This document shows positions 16,778 to 25,790 of a stretch of 41,197 bases of DNA, in pieces; position 1 is the stretch's first letter, and every line of letters begins with the position of its first letter. Both the position numbers and the translations under genes were made by a program. Below the pieces are notes generated by a model. That model did not search any database. It saw nothing but the letters and a program-made list of their open reading frames with translations, and was not told the origin of the DNA. The stretch is from assembly GCA_038040445.1 (NCBI GenBank), contig JBBPIG010000036.1, positions 1 to 41,197 of the forward strand, given 5' to 3'. The stretch comes from Acidobacteriota bacterium. GTDB taxonomy: Bacteria > Acidobacteriota > Blastocatellia > UBA7656.

Positions 16778-19456
16778 ATGAGTGACTACCCGGCTCGTTA
16801 TGAATCCGACATCCTATTGCGCGATGGCTCAACCCTCCACCTCCGCCCCATCAAGCCCGACGATGCGCATGCGTTAATTGAACTTCACTCGAGGCTCTCG
16901 CCCCAAAGCGTCTACTTTCGCTTCTTCAGCCCGCTCCCGGAGTTGGGCGAGGAGCGAGCAACAGCGTTCGCCAATGTCGATTACAACAACACATTCGCTC
17001 TCGTAGGCGAGCTTGGCGGGAGGCTCGTCGGAGTAGCTCGCTATTACCGCGATGAAAAAGCCCACCACCGCGCTGAAGTTGCATTTCTGATTGAAGACGC
17101 ATTGCAGGGACGCGGCATCGCCACCCGTATGCTGGAGCGATTGGCCGAGATCGCGCGGGAAAAGGAAATCACCACATTCGATGCGTATGTGCTTGGCGAC
17201 AATCGCAAGATGATGGACGTGTTCATGCACACCGGCTTCGAGGTCGAACGCAGGCTTGACGGCGGCGTCTTTCAGGTGACGTTCCCGATTGCTCCTACTC
17301 CGGAGTTTGAGGAGAAGGCAGCGCTTCGGTCTCAGATGGCGGCGCGCGCTTCAATGAAAGCCTTCTTCGAGCCACGTTCGGTCGCGGTCGTCGGCGCGGG
17401 ACGCAAACGCGGAGCAATCGGCGCGGAGATTTTTCACAACCTCATGTCCGCCGGCTTTCAAGGGGTCCTTTATCCGGTGAACCAAAACGCACGCGTCGTC
17501 GGATCGGTGACCGCTTATCCGCGAGTCACTGATATTCCCGGCGAAGTCGATCTCGCTATCGTCGTCGTGCCGGCCGAACACGCAGCCGGCGTTGTCGACG
17601 ACTGCATACAAAAAGGCGTGCGTGCAATCGTGATCATTAGCGCCGGCTTCGCGGAGACTGGAACCGAAGGCCGCGCGCGCGAGGCAGCCTTGGTCGAAAA
17701 AGTGAGAAACGCCGGCGTGCGCATGATCGGCCCGAATTGCATGGGCATCATCAACACCGATCCTGCCGTAGCTTTGAACGGCACGTTCTCGCCGGTCTAT
17801 CCGCCCGAAGGCCGCGTTGCCATGTCGACTCAGAGCGGCGCGTTGGGGCTTGCGATACTCGACTACGCGCGAAAGCTGAATCTCGGCATCTCGACTTTCG
17901 TTTCGGTGGGCAATAAAGCGGATGTATCGAGCAACGACCTGATCCAGTACTGGGCTGAAGACCCGCGCACCGGCGTCATCCTGCTTTATCTGGAGAGCTT
18001 CGGCAATCCGAGGAAGTTTGGCCGCATTGCGAAACGAATCGCGGCGAGCAAACCGATCGTCGTCGTCAAGTCCGGCCGTTCACGGGCAGGAGCTCGAGCA
18101 GCTTCGTCACACACTGGCGCGCTCGCCTCGACTGATGCGGTAGCCGGCGCGTTGTTCCGTCAGGCGGGAATCATCCGCACCGACACGCTCGAAGAGCTTT
18201 TCGACGTAGCCAACCTGCTTGCGCATCAACCCGTCCCCCGAGGAAGCCGCGTCGCGATACTGACGAACGCCGGAGGCCCGGGAATTCTGGCTGCCGATGC
18301 CTGCGAAGCTCAGGGTCTCGAGCTGCCAATGCTGGCCGATGCGACCGTCGCGGAACTCAGATCGTTCCTCCCCGCGACTGCCAGCGTAGCTAACCCGGTG
18401 GACATGATAGCGTCGGCGACTCCGGATCATTTCCTCAAGGCTACGCGGGCATTGCTCGCCGATGAACACGTCGATTCGCTTGTTGTGATATTCATCCCGC
18501 CGTTGGTCACCGATCCCGAAGCGGTCGCGGCCGCGATTGTGGAAGGCGCCAGGAAAGCCAATGGGAAGCCGGTGCTCGCAAACTTCATGAGTGCGAAAGG
18601 CGCGCCCGAGATTCTGCGGAACATCCCGAGCTATGGGTTTCCCGAGGCTGCTGCTTCAGCGCTTGCGAAGGTGACTGCCTATGGCGAATGGCGCGGGAAA
18701 CCTCAAGGAACCGTGCCGAGATTCGATGACATCCGCGCCGACGATGCCAAAGCAATTGTCGAGCGAGCCCTCGCGCGCGGCGGCGGATGGCTCAGCCCGG
18801 TCGAGATCGACGAGCTGCTCGGCGCTGCGGGCATTCCGGTTGTGAAGTCGCTATTGGCGTCGACGCCTGATGACGCGATCACGGCGGCTATGAAGATTGG
18901 CTTACCTGTCGCTCTAAAAGCAACAGGACCGGCGATCATTCACAAGACCGAAGTCGGCGGCGTCGCTCTGGACCTGGCCGGCGAAACCGCGGTTCGAAGC
19001 GCCTACGACGATATGGCCAACCGGCTTGGTGCGGATCTCACCGGCGTGATTGTTCAGCAGATGGTTCCGGGCGGAGTCGAGGTAGTGGTCGGCGCTACGC
19101 TCGATCCGACATTTGGACCGCTGGTCTTATACGGCAGCGGCGGAATCCTGGTCGAGTTGCTGAACGACGTAGCCTTTCGCATACATCCGCTGACCGACAC
19201 CGACGCGCGGGAAATGATAAATGAAGTAAGAGGCACGGCGCTGCTGAGAGGGTATCGCGGATCGAAGCCAGCGGACGAAGGCGCGCTGGCTGACATAATC
19301 TTGCGCGTCTCCTCGTTGCTGGAGATCTGCCCGCAGATCCATGAGATGGACGCGAACCCGGTGAAGGTCCTCGAGAAGGGCGCGATAGTCGTAGACGCCC
19401 GCGTGCGAGTAGATCGTTTGGTCGAGCCGGCGCCAACCCGCCGCATAGCATATTGA
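16778..19456 (+). CDS. GNAT / NDP-forming acyl-CoA synthetase fusion (protein acetyltransferase type)
   Basis: An 892-aa fusion. A GNAT domain comes first (about 10-180; IEDALQGRGIATRML), then a CoA-binding Rossmann domain (about 195-300; FFEPRSVAVVGAGRKRGAIG), succinyl-CoA-ligase-like domains with the phospho-His region SSHTGALAS, and a C-terminal ATP-grasp domain (about 660-880; VALKATGPAIIHKTEVGGV). Fusions of this type include Pat/PatZ lysine acetyltransferases and bifunctional acyl-CoA ligases; Pat of enterobacteria has GNAT last, here it is first. It probably acetylates acyl-CoA synthetases or works as an ADP-forming ligase. The ATG at 16718 with its own AGGA could add 20 residues; I prefer MSDYPARYES. 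Transcribed alone. Confidence 0.9.
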   Translation: MSDYPARYESDILLRDGSTLHLRPIKPDDAHALIELHSRLSPQSVYFRFFSPLPELGEERATAFANVDYNNTFALVGELGGRLVGVARYYRDEKAHHRAEVAFLIEDALQGRGIATRMLERLAEIAREKEITTFDAYVLGDNRKMMDVFMHTGFEVERRLDGGVFQVTFPIAPTPEFEEKAALRSQMAARASMKAFFEPRSVAVVGAGRKRGAIGAEIFHNLMSAGFQGVLYPVNQNARVVGSVTAYPRVTDIPGEVDLAIVVVPAEHAAGVVDDCIQKGVRAIVIISAGFAETGTEGRAREAALVEKVRNAGVRMIGPNCMGIINTDPAVALNGTFSPVYPPEGRVAMSTQSGALGLAILDYARKLNLGISTFVSVGNKADVSSNDLIQYWAEDPRTGVILLYLESFGNPRKFGRIAKRIAASKPIVVVKSGRSRAGARAASSHTGALASTDAVAGALFRQAGIIRTDTLEELFDVANLLAHQPVPRGSRVAILTNAGGPGILAADACEAQGLELPMLADATVAELRSFLPATASVANPVDMIASATPDHFLKATRALLADEHVDSLVVIFIPPLVTDPEAVAAAIVEGARKANGKPVLANFMSAKGAPEILRNIPSYGFPEAAASALAKVTAYGEWRGKPQGTVPRFDDIRADDAKAIVERALARGGGWLSPVEIDELLGAAGIPVVKSLLASTPDDAITAAMKIGLPVALKATGPAIIHKTEVGGVALDLAGETAVRSAYDDMANRLGADLTGVIVQQMVPGGVEVVVGATLDPTFGPLVLYGSGGILVELLNDVAFRIHPLTDTDAREMINEVRGTALLRGYRGSKPADEGALADIILRVSSLLEICPQIHEMDANPVKVLEKGAIVVDARVRVDRLVEPAPTRRIAY

Positions 19457-19474
19457 GACCCAGCACAAACTCAA

Positions 19475-19549
19475 GTTTAGAGCACCGCCTTAAGGAAGGC
19501 GGGCCGGTCTGTTCGCTCCAACATTCCGGCTAAAGCCCGGACTCTAAAC
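19475..19549. repeat. paired-palindrome repeat bounded by GTTTAGAG/CTCTAAAC
   Basis: A 75-base element between convergent genes. The outer inverted repeat GTTTAGAG and CTCTAAAC encloses two hairpins, CCGCCTT/AAGGCGG and a CCGGCTAAAGCCCGG palindrome. It could act as a bidirectional terminator for the flanking convergent genes. The architecture resembles the elements at 23763-23848 and 28424-28473. Confidence 0.75.
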
Positions 19550-19550
19550 G

Positions 19551-19949
19551 TCACCCCATTTGCGAAGTGTGTTCCGGCTTGATCTTGTAAATAACGCGCT
19601 TCTCGGTGGGTTGGCGATAAGGGTACTTATCAACACCCATGTACTTCTTTGCCATTTTGTCGATGTGCTCGTCGGCGCCATCCTCGGTTATCTCTTCGAC
19701 GCGGCCGCGCACTTCAAGGTAGCGGTAGGGATTGTCCGGGTCTTGTATTGAAAGCGCCACTGCCGGGTTGCGCTCGATGTTTTTATCCTTACGCCGGCCG
19801 CGCGCCGAGTTAACCAGTATGTGCGTCCCGTCGTAGTCAAACCAGACTGGCGTAACCTGTGGAGTGCCGTTGGGCATCAGCGTCGCAAGGTTTGCGAATG
19901 CCTTCTTTTCAAAAAGATCCTTGTACTTCTCGGGAATCACTTCAGTCAT
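19551..19949 (-). CDS. PPOX-class split-barrel flavin/F420-dependent oxidoreductase
   Basis: A 132-aa protein of the pyridoxamine-phosphate-oxidase-like split barrel. The family pattern is present: FANLATLMPNGTPQVTPVWFDYDGTHILVN, then RRKDKNIERNPAVALSIQDPDNPYRYLEVRGRVEEI. A strong AAGGAGG precedes the ATG at 19947-19949. Members bind FMN or F420; which is used here cannot be read off the sequence. It is shorter than PdxH and stands alone. The neighbour at 20143-20481 shares the fold and orientation, so the two may be related in function. Confidence 0.85.
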   Translation of the reverse strand: MTEVIPEKYKDLFEKKAFANLATLMPNGTPQVTPVWFDYDGTHILVNSARGRRKDKNIERNPAVALSIQDPDNPYRYLEVRGRVEEITEDGADEHIDKMAKKYMGVDKYPYRQPTEKRVIYKIKPEHTSQMG

Positions 19950-20054
19950 TTCTTCCTCCTTGATCGTGACTCACTATCAGGCCCGCTCAGGCGCGAGCGG
20001 AAATAGCGTCCTTTGAGATTCTGACCGATGCGTTTCGATTTGTGAAGCGGGGCG

Positions 20055-20154
20055 CGAGATTCGTGATGCGTGAAACGTGATTCGTGGTTCGTGATGCGTG
20101 ACGCGTGATAGCTGAGCACCTCATCCGGTCACGCATCACCCATCACGCAGCACG
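20055..20154. repeat. heptamer repeat, two inverted arms (CGTGATG family)
   Basis: Eight heptamers of the CGTGANN type (20055-20110) are followed by an inverted arm of CATCACG/CATCACC units (20129-20154). The inverted arm overlaps the end of the leftward gene at 20143 and supplies its stop codon and last codons. Confidence 0.85.
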
Positions 20155-20481
20155 AGTTATTTCTACCGGCAGCCCTTCGCCCCAACCATATTTCTCACGC
20201 GAAAGGCGTTGAGCAGTTTGCCACGCATCACGATCGATCTGTTCATCGAGCGCCCGCGCTGTCGCCTCAAACTCTCGATTGCCCACTCGCACGCGTACTC
20301 GTGGATTGCGCTCGATGTTCTTGACCCACTGCGTCTGATAGAAGTGCTCGGCCAAAACATAGAACTTGCCGTTCGATTCCACGAACCATATCTCAATCTC
20401 TCGAGGCGCTCCGGTGACGCGCCCGATCGTCGTGAGATAGATATACTGGAGAGTCGAAACAGTCTCTAAGCTGAGGTTCAC
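20143..20481 (-). CDS. deazaflavin/flavin-dependent oxidoreductase, split-barrel fold
   Basis: A 112-aa protein with the pattern of the nitroreductase-like deazaflavin-dependent family: YLTTIGRVTGAPREIEIWF, then GKFYVLAEH, VKNIERNPRVRVRVG and FEATARAL. I start it at the GTG 20479-20481, which has GAAGGA 6 bases upstream; a GTG at 20502 is possible but less well placed. The last three residues and the stop codon come from a heptamer repeat, so the C-terminus was probably altered by repeat insertion. The substrate is unknown. It is divergent from bshB1. Confidence 0.8.
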   Translation of the reverse strand: MNLSLETVSTLQYIYLTTIGRVTGAPREIEIWFVESNGKFYVLAEHFYQTQWVKNIERNPRVRVRVGNREFEATARALDEQIDRDAWQTAQRLSREKYGWGEGLPVEITRAA

Positions 20482-20674
20482 AACTGGTCCTTCATTAAGC
20501 ACGCGGGGGCCAGCCCTCCTTCCCGACCGCGACCTTGAGCAGGTTGCTGATCACGTCGACTTAACCTGTATATTGTAGACGCCCGATGGTGAAGCCTCCA
20601 GATATGATCCACTACCACGGCGTGGTTGACGACCGGCGTGCTCGCCCGTAACCTGACCACAGAGGACCGAGAGT

Positions 20675-21418
20675 ATGACCGACGACCTGCGGCTTGATGC
20701 CCTTGCAATAGGCGCACATCCCGACGACGTGGAGTTGTCTTGCGGCGGCACCTTGTTGAAGCTTGCTTCTCTGGGCTACCGGGTCGGCGTCATGGACATG
20801 GCTCGCGGAGAAATGGGGACGCGCGGCTCAGGCGAGATTCGCGCTCGTGAAGCCGAGGCCGCCTGCCTCGAGTTGAAGCTTACGGTGCGAGACAATCTGG
20901 ACCTTCCCGACGGCCACATCTGGCTGACTGAAGAGTCTCGCGTCAAGATGGTGCGCAAGATTCGACTCTACCGCCCGCGAGTCATCTTCACGCACTACTG
21001 GGAGGACCCGCATCCGGATCACGTTCACACCAGCCAGATAGTGCGAGAAGCGGCCCACGTTGCCGGTCTGGCGAAATACGACGGCGAAGCGGGCCAGGAG
21101 AGGTTCCGCCCTCAGACCGTTGCGCACTTCATGTTCCCGCGCACAGCCGCACCCACGTTCGTGGTCGACATCAGTGAGTTCGCCGAACAAAAGCATCGAG
21201 CGATTCAGTGCTATAGATCGCAGCTCTTCGATCCCAACAGCAAGGAGCTCGAAACAAACCTCAGCTCCGAAGCTTTCCTGCGAAGGATCGAAGCCCGGCA
21301 ACGTTTCTTCGGTTCGCTGATAGCTGTCGAGCACGCCGAAGGCTTCATCGTCCGCGAAGCCTTGAATGTCCACGACCCGATCGCGCTTCTTTCGCGAAAC
21401 ATGAATATGTACTCCTGA
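20675..21418 (+). CDS. bshB1: bacillithiol biosynthesis deacetylase BshB1
   Basis: A 247-aa LmbE/PIG-L family zinc deacetylase. It removes the acetyl group from N-acetylglucosaminyl-malate in bacillithiol synthesis. The zinc-site motifs are intact: GAHPDDVE at about 13-20 and the HPDHVHTS segment around 112-119. The motif ARGEMGTRG after the first strand and the C-terminal DPIALL match the BshB1 branch. The ATG follows AGAGGA. bshA lies 90 bases downstream in the same direction, which supports the pathway assignment. BshC is not in this window. Confidence 0.93.
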   Translation: MTDDLRLDALAIGAHPDDVELSCGGTLLKLASLGYRVGVMDMARGEMGTRGSGEIRAREAEAACLELKLTVRDNLDLPDGHIWLTEESRVKMVRKIRLYRPRVIFTHYWEDPHPDHVHTSQIVREAAHVAGLAKYDGEAGQERFRPQTVAHFMFPRTAAPTFVVDISEFAEQKHRAIQCYRSQLFDPNSKELETNLSSEAFLRRIEARQRFFGSLIAVEHAEGFIVREALNVHDPIALLSRNMNMYS

Positions 21419-21420
21419 AC

Positions 21421-21506
21421 AGTCCGTAGTAGGTAGTTCAGTCAGTAGTCCGTAGCTACGGACCACGGACCACGGACTACGGACTGACGACGGACTACTG
21501 GCTACT
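21421..21506. repeat. heptamer repeat, two inverted arms (AGTCCGT/ACGGACT family)
   Basis: Heptamers of the AGTCCGT type run into an inverted arm of CTACGGA/CCACGGA units, with the turn at TAGCTA near 21455. It fills almost the whole bshB1-bshA gap and ends 2 bases before the bshA start codon. Confidence 0.88.
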
Positions 21507-21508
21507 CG

Positions 21509-22663
21509 ATGAACATAGGTATCACTTGCTATCCCTCATACGGCGGGAGCGGCGTCGTCGGCGCCGAGTTGGGATTGGAGCTTGCCAAGCGCGGGCATTC
21601 GATTCATTTCGTAAGCTACGCGCCTCCGATGCGGCTGGACGCCGGGCGCGCTCAAGAGCGCATTCATTTTCACGCCGTCGACATGTTGAGCTATCCGCTG
21701 TTCGAATACCCACCTTACACGGATGCTCTCGCGTCGAAGCTCTTTCAGGTGGCGGCGGCTGAGCAGCTCGATCTGCTTCACGTGCACTACGCAATTCCGC
21801 ACGCGGTGAGCGCCTACCTCGCGCGCGAGATGCTCAAGCCGATTCGCCCTCTGCCGGTAGTGACGACGCTTCACGGGACCGACATAACACTCGTGGGCCG
21901 CGACCCATCGTTCTTGCCCATCACCAGGTTCGGCATCGAGCAGTCCGATGCAGTGACTGCGATATCTCGCTATTTGCGCGAAGCCACGCACAAGACCTTT
22001 TGCCCTGATTGCGACATCGAGGTCATCTACAACTTCATCGACGCGGACTATTATCGTCGCGAACCGAACGAAGAGGTTCGTCGAGTTCTTGCTCCTAATG
22101 CCGAGCGAATCATCCTGCACGTTTCGACCTTCAGGCCCATCAAACGAATCACCGACTGCATCGAGGTGGTAGCACGAATGAAGCAGCTCGAGTCCGCCTC
22201 CGGCAGCCGGCAGCCCGTGAGGCTGGTGATGTGCGGAGACGGGCCGGAGCGCGCCGATGCCGAAGCTCTTGTCGCGCGATTGGGCGTTGCCGGCTCGGTC
22301 GAATTCGTCGGCAAGCAGCCCCAGTCGCGGGTTCGCGGGTATTTGTCGGTCGCCGATTTGTTGTTATTGCCCAGCCAATCTGAATCCTTCGGCTTGACTG
22401 CGCTTGAAGCGATGGCCTGTGAAGTGCCCGTGATTGCAACCCGCGTCGGAGGCATTCCCGAAGTAGTCGAGGACGGCGGCTGCGGGTACTTATTCGAGAT
22501 CGGCGATGTAGATGGGATGGCTAAAGCAGCGCTGCAAGTGCTCGGCGACGATCGAGAGCGCGAACGTCTTGGAAGCAGGGGCCGCGAGATAGCCGTCTCG
22601 CAGTTTGCTGCCGAAAAGATAATCCCGCAGTATGAAGAACTCTATCGAAGAGTGATAGGCTAA
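21509..22663 (+). CDS. bshA: N-acetyl-alpha-D-glucosaminyl L-malate synthase BshA
   Basis: A 384-aa GT4-type glycosyltransferase, the first enzyme of bacillithiol synthesis, joining UDP-GlcNAc and L-malate. The N-terminal motif [20 protein letters not shown] and [16 protein letters not shown] are characteristic of BshA. The C-terminal nucleotide-sugar site has [13 protein letters not shown] and [19 protein letters not shown]. The upstream spacer is a heptamer repeat ending 2 bases before the ATG, and I see no Shine-Dalgarno sequence, so translation may be weak or depend on another signal. The stop overlaps that of murB by 3 bases, tail to tail. Confidence 0.95.
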   Translation: MNIGITCYPSYGGSGVVGAELGLELAKRGHSIHFVSYAPPMRLDAGRAQERIHFHAVDMLSYPLFEYPPYTDALASKLFQVAAAEQLDLLHVHYAIPHAVSAYLAREMLKPIRPLPVVTTLHGTDITLVGRDPSFLPITRFGIEQSDAVTAISRYLREATHKTFCPDCDIEVIYNFIDADYYRREPNEEVRRVLAPNAERIILHVSTFRPIKRITDCIEVVARMKQLESASGSRQPVRLVMCGDGPERADAEALVARLGVAGSVEFVGKQPQSRVRGYLSVADLLLLPSQSESFGLTALEAMACEVPVIATRVGGIPEVVEDGGCGYLFEIGDVDGMAKAALQVLGDDRERERLGSRGREIAVSQFAAEKIIPQYEELYRRVIG

Positions 22664-23748
22664 CTCTCAAGCCCGACGAAGAGCGGCTCGGGGACGAGCC
22701 CGACGCCGAACTGCTCTAACACGCGTCGTTGAATCGTCTCTTTAAACTCCATAACCTCTCGAGCCGTTCCGCCCCCGCGATTGATGATCGCAAGCGCATG
22801 CTTCGTCGAAGTTCCGACGTTGCCGTGCACGTAGCCGCGCTTGATACCCGCGCGCTCGATCAACCACGCGGCGGAAAGCTTCACCTTGCCATCGGCAGAG
22901 GGAAATGCCGGCATTGCTTCCGCGCCGCTGATCAAGCTGCTTGCGCCATGCTTTATTCGTTCACACTCTTCGGGCGTGACCGTGGGGTTGACGAAGAACG
23001 AGCCAACGCTCCGCGAGTCGACGTCGTTTGGATCAAGCACCATTGCTTTTCGGCGACGAATCGTCAGCACAGCTTCGCGCACATCCGCAAGCGCCGGATC
23101 GTTCAGGGCTCGCTCCGCAAGATAACGCTGAAGCTCCGCGTAGCGCACGGCCGGTTTGCCGCCGACAGCCAATCGATAGGTCACTCGAGTGATGACGAAG
23201 CGCTCGCGGTCGCGAGTCTTGAATCTGCTGCTGCGGTAGCCGAATTGGCATTCGCCGGCAGTCAGCTCAACCAGCTTTTTGTGTGTGAGGTCGAGTGCCT
23301 CAACCGATGTGAGCGTCTCGCCGGTCTCCTGACCATATGCTCCGACGTTTTGAATTGGCGTCGCCCCTACGCGGCCGGGGATGCCTGAGAGACATTCGAA
23401 ACCGGCCCAGTTGTTGGCGACGCAACGAGCGACCAGCGGGTCCCACTCCTCGCCGGCGCCGGCCGTTACAGCAACGTGATCGTCATCGACTCGCGTGTCA
23501 ACACCACGGATGCTCACCCGCAGCACCAAACCTGGAAAGCCGCTGTCGGCTACGACGATGTTGCTGCCGCCGCCGAGGAAAAAGAGCGGAAGGGATCGCG
23601 AGCGGGCCCACTCGACGCCGGCGATTAAGGCTGCCGTCGTCGTGAGCTCGGCGAAGTAGCGAGCCGGCCCGCCGATATCAAGCGTAGTCATTGGCGCGAG
23701 CGGCACGTTCTCGCTTAATGATTCTTCGAACACTTGTTGGCTTGTCAC
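22660..23748 (-). CDS. murB: UDP-N-acetylenolpyruvoylglucosamine reductase
   Basis: A 362-aa FAD enzyme for the second step of peptidoglycan precursor synthesis. The FAD domain has [10 protein letters not shown] and [11 protein letters not shown]; the catalytic region has [20 protein letters not shown], then [11 protein letters not shown] (catalytic Ser) and a final EPLFVG (catalytic Glu). The YGQE motif and length fit the type I (E. coli-like) branch. An open frame reaches 23805, but those codons lie in a palindromic repeat, so I chose the GTG at 23746-23748 (weak ribosome binding site). Start placement is uncertain; the function is not. Confidence 0.93.
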   Translation of the reverse strand: MTSQQVFEESLSENVPLAPMTTLDIGGPARYFAELTTTAALIAGVEWARSRSLPLFFLGGGSNIVVADSGFPGLVLRVSIRGVDTRVDDDHVAVTAGAGEEWDPLVARCVANNWAGFECLSGIPGRVGATPIQNVGAYGQETGETLTSVEALDLTHKKLVELTAGECQFGYRSSRFKTRDRERFVITRVTYRLAVGGKPAVRYAELQRYLAERALNDPALADVREAVLTIRRRKAMVLDPNDVDSRSVGSFFVNPTVTPEECERIKHGASSLISGAEAMPAFPSADGKVKLSAAWLIERAGIKRGYVHGNVGTSTKHALAIINRGGGTAREVMEFKETIQRRVLEQFGVGLVPEPLFVGLES

Positions 23749-23762
23749 AGAATATCCGTTCT

Positions 23763-23848
23763 GAAGTAGCACAGACTTTAGTCTGTACCGCGTTCTCGAA
23801 GGCATTAGTCACTTCCGAAACTACACAGACTAGAGTCTATGCTACTTC
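23763..23848. repeat. paired-palindrome repeat bounded by GAAGTAGC/GCTACTTC
   Basis: Outer inverted repeat GAAGTAGC and GCTACTTC, each followed inward by a palindrome: ACAGACTTTAGTCTGT at 23771-23786 and ACAGACTAGAGTCTAT at 23825-23840. The element lies in the divergent gap between murB and the DinB-like gene and overlaps the upstream extension of the murB frame. Confidence 0.85.
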
Positions 23849-23919
23849 CGCGGCTCAAACCGTACATTGCCGCGCCGCACTGAGTCCAGTATCATCACTC
23901 GACAGACAGGAGGACCATC

Positions 23920-24552
23920 ATGAAACAGACAGTTGCTATTCTCGTTTGCACGACTCTGCTTGCGATCTTTGCGCAGGCGCACACGCCACCGGCCGGGGAC
24001 GGAAAATTGACCCCCGAAGAGAGAGCCAAAGCGATTAAGATGTTGAACGACTCCCACAATGAGTTGCTTTCCTACATCGAAAAGCTGAGCGACGCCCAGT
24101 GGAATTTCAGACCGTCTCCAATCAAGTGGACAGTCGGAGAAACAGCCGAGCACGTCGCGCTTGCCGAAGGGCTTTTGTTCGGGGCGATGGAACGGGCGCT
24201 CGCCGCGCCGATCAACCCGGACTGGGAAACAAAGAGCGCCGGTAAAGAAGCCATACTCGACAACCTGCTTGCAGCTCGAAAAGGGAAGGCGCAAGCGCCC
24301 GAACCGATTCAGCCGCTCAGGCGAAAGATGTCACGCGCCGACATCATGACGCTTTTAAAAGAGGGCCGCGCAAAGTCGATGAGGTTCATCGAGACGACTG
24401 AGCTGCCCTTAAAGGCCCACACTCTCGATCATCCGTTCCCGGTATTCGGCACGTTGAACGCGTATCAGTGGTTTGTGTACATTCCAGCGCACAATCTGCG
24501 GCACAACAAACAGGTTGTAGAAATCATGGGCAGCCCGGGGTTCCCGAAATAG
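23920..24552 (+). CDS. exported DinB-like protein
   Basis: A 210-aa protein with a DinB four-helix fold after an N-terminal signal peptide (VAILVCTTLLAIFAQAHT). The metal-binding histidine pattern of DinB/YfiT proteins is suggested by the His in ETAEHVALAEG and the HNLRHNKQV segment near the end. A good GGAGG ribosome binding site precedes the ATG. Family members with known roles are thiol transferases or hydrolases; the bacillithiol genes nearby make a bacillithiol-dependent S-transferase possible, but an exported copy argues against that. The function is not resolved. Confidence 0.8.
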   Translation: MKQTVAILVCTTLLAIFAQAHTPPAGDGKLTPEERAKAIKMLNDSHNELLSYIEKLSDAQWNFRPSPIKWTVGETAEHVALAEGLLFGAMERALAAPINPDWETKSAGKEAILDNLLAARKGKAQAPEPIQPLRRKMSRADIMTLLKEGRAKSMRFIETTELPLKAHTLDHPFPVFGTLNAYQWFVYIPAHNLRHNKQVVEIMGSPGFPK

Positions 24553-24563
24553 TTGTCGAGAGC

Positions 24564-25238
24564 ATGCCCGAACAGATTCGAATCGACATCAACGAATATC
24601 AAAGCGTTTCGGGGATCGTTTATCCCGCGGCACCGAAAGGCCGCGCGGGCATCACCTTGATTCTGGGGCATGGAGCGGGAGCCGGTCAGACGAGCGGTTT
24701 CATGGTGAGTTACGCAACGGAGCTGGCGGCGCGCGGTATCGACGCGGTCACTTTCAACTTTTTCTACAGCGAACACGGCCGCGGAGCGCCGGACAAGAAC
24801 GACAAATTGGAAGCCTGTTACCGCGCGGTGATTGAATCGGTTCGCGGTCACAAGAAGCTTCGCGGGAACAAGCTCGCTATTGGCGGCAAGTCGATGGGCG
24901 GGCGAATCGCTTCCCAGGTAGCAGCCTCGGGCGTAGGTGATCTTGCAGGGTTGGTCTTTCTCGGTTACCCGTTGCATCCGCCCGGCAACCCGGAAAAGCT
25001 TCGCGACAAGCATCTGCCGGTCATCAAAGCGCCGATGTTGTTCGTTCAAGGCTCGCGCGACGCATTCGGCACGCCTGACGAGTTGCAGCATGTCGTAAAG
25101 AAGCTCAACGCGGCCGCAACCCTCTACGTAGTTGACCGCGGCGATCACTCATTCAAAGTTCCGAAGAGTGCAGGCCCTCAAGAAGAAGTTCACCGGGCGG
25201 TGCTGGACGAGATAGCCGCCTGGCTGAAATCGAAATGA
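24564..25238 (+). CDS. alpha/beta hydrolase, KANL3/Tex30-like
   Basis: A 224-aa serine hydrolase fold. The oxyanion-hole region is LILGHGAGAGQTSGFM, the nucleophile elbow GGKSMGG has Ser110, the acid is in QGSRDAFG and the His in VDRGDHSFKVP, so the triad is complete. The longer frame from 24468 overlaps the DinB-like gene; the ATG at 24564 is 11 bases after that gene's stop and gives a normal family start. The pair is probably co-transcribed. The substrate is unknown. Confidence 0.87.
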   Translation: MPEQIRIDINEYQSVSGIVYPAAPKGRAGITLILGHGAGAGQTSGFMVSYATELAARGIDAVTFNFFYSEHGRGAPDKNDKLEACYRAVIESVRGHKKLRGNKLAIGGKSMGGRIASQVAASGVGDLAGLVFLGYPLHPPGNPEKLRDKHLPVIKAPMLFVQGSRDAFGTPDELQHVVKKLNAAATLYVVDRGDHSFKVPKSAGPQEEVHRAVLDEIAAWLKSK

Positions 25239-25286
25239 AACCGAAAAAGTGAACTGGAAAGTTCTCGGCGACGAAATGCAGCTCAA

Positions 25287-25332
25287 GCGCCGCCAAACAG
25301 ACACCGGTAAGCACTGCTCTAATCGGCGGCGC
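25287..25332. terminator. possible bidirectional hairpin between convergent genes
   Basis: GCGCCGCC pairs with GGCGGCGC over a 30-base loop between the hydrolase and the VOC gene, which converge. The stem is perfect but the loop is long and there is no strong T-run. Confidence 0.3.
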
Positions 25333-25371
25333 ACTCACAAATAAGTTGGCTGGTGAGGCTGCTGGCTGGAA

Positions 25372-25728
25372 CTACTTCTGGAGTTCAATCAAATTGCCGT
25401 CCGGATCTCGAACGAAAATCGAACCGCGACCGGAGCTGCTCGATCTGAATTGCAACCCCGCTTCTTCAAGCGTTCGCTTGGCGCCTTCCAGATCATCAAC
25501 CTGAAACGCGACGTGGTAATCACGCCGCGGTCGTTTGTCGGCTGGCGGAAGTGGATCAGGCGTTGCCATCAAATGTAGTTCGCATTCGCCGAGGTCATAC
25601 CACGCGCCGGGAAAATCGAACTCGGGCCGTGCCTTTTCCTTCAGACCAAGCACGTTCCCGTAAAACCGCTTAGCACGGTCCAGATCAGTCACTAAGAATG
25701 CTGCATGAATTAGTCTGCGAACGCGCAT
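25372..25728 (-). CDS. VOC (glyoxalase/bleomycin resistance) family protein
   Basis: A 118-aa single vicinal-oxygen-chelate unit with the two beta-alpha-beta-beta-beta modules: HAAFLVTDLDRAKRFYGNVLGL, LGECELHLM, then HVAFQVDDLEGAKRTLEEAGL and DPDGNLIEL. The metal ligands expected (two His and a Glu) are present at His8, His72 and the final IEL Glu. It is a stand-alone gene. Substrate class (dioxygenase, lyase or resistance protein) cannot be decided. Confidence 0.85.
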   Translation of the reverse strand: MRVRRLIHAAFLVTDLDRAKRFYGNVLGLKEKARPEFDFPGAWYDLGECELHLMATPDPLPPADKRPRRDYHVAFQVDDLEGAKRTLEEAGLQFRSSSSGRGSIFVRDPDGNLIELQK

Positions 25729-25790
25729 TACAACCTATTTGTCCATACAGCCCGACTGAGCGCGCAAATGCCGCGATTCCGATGCAACGT

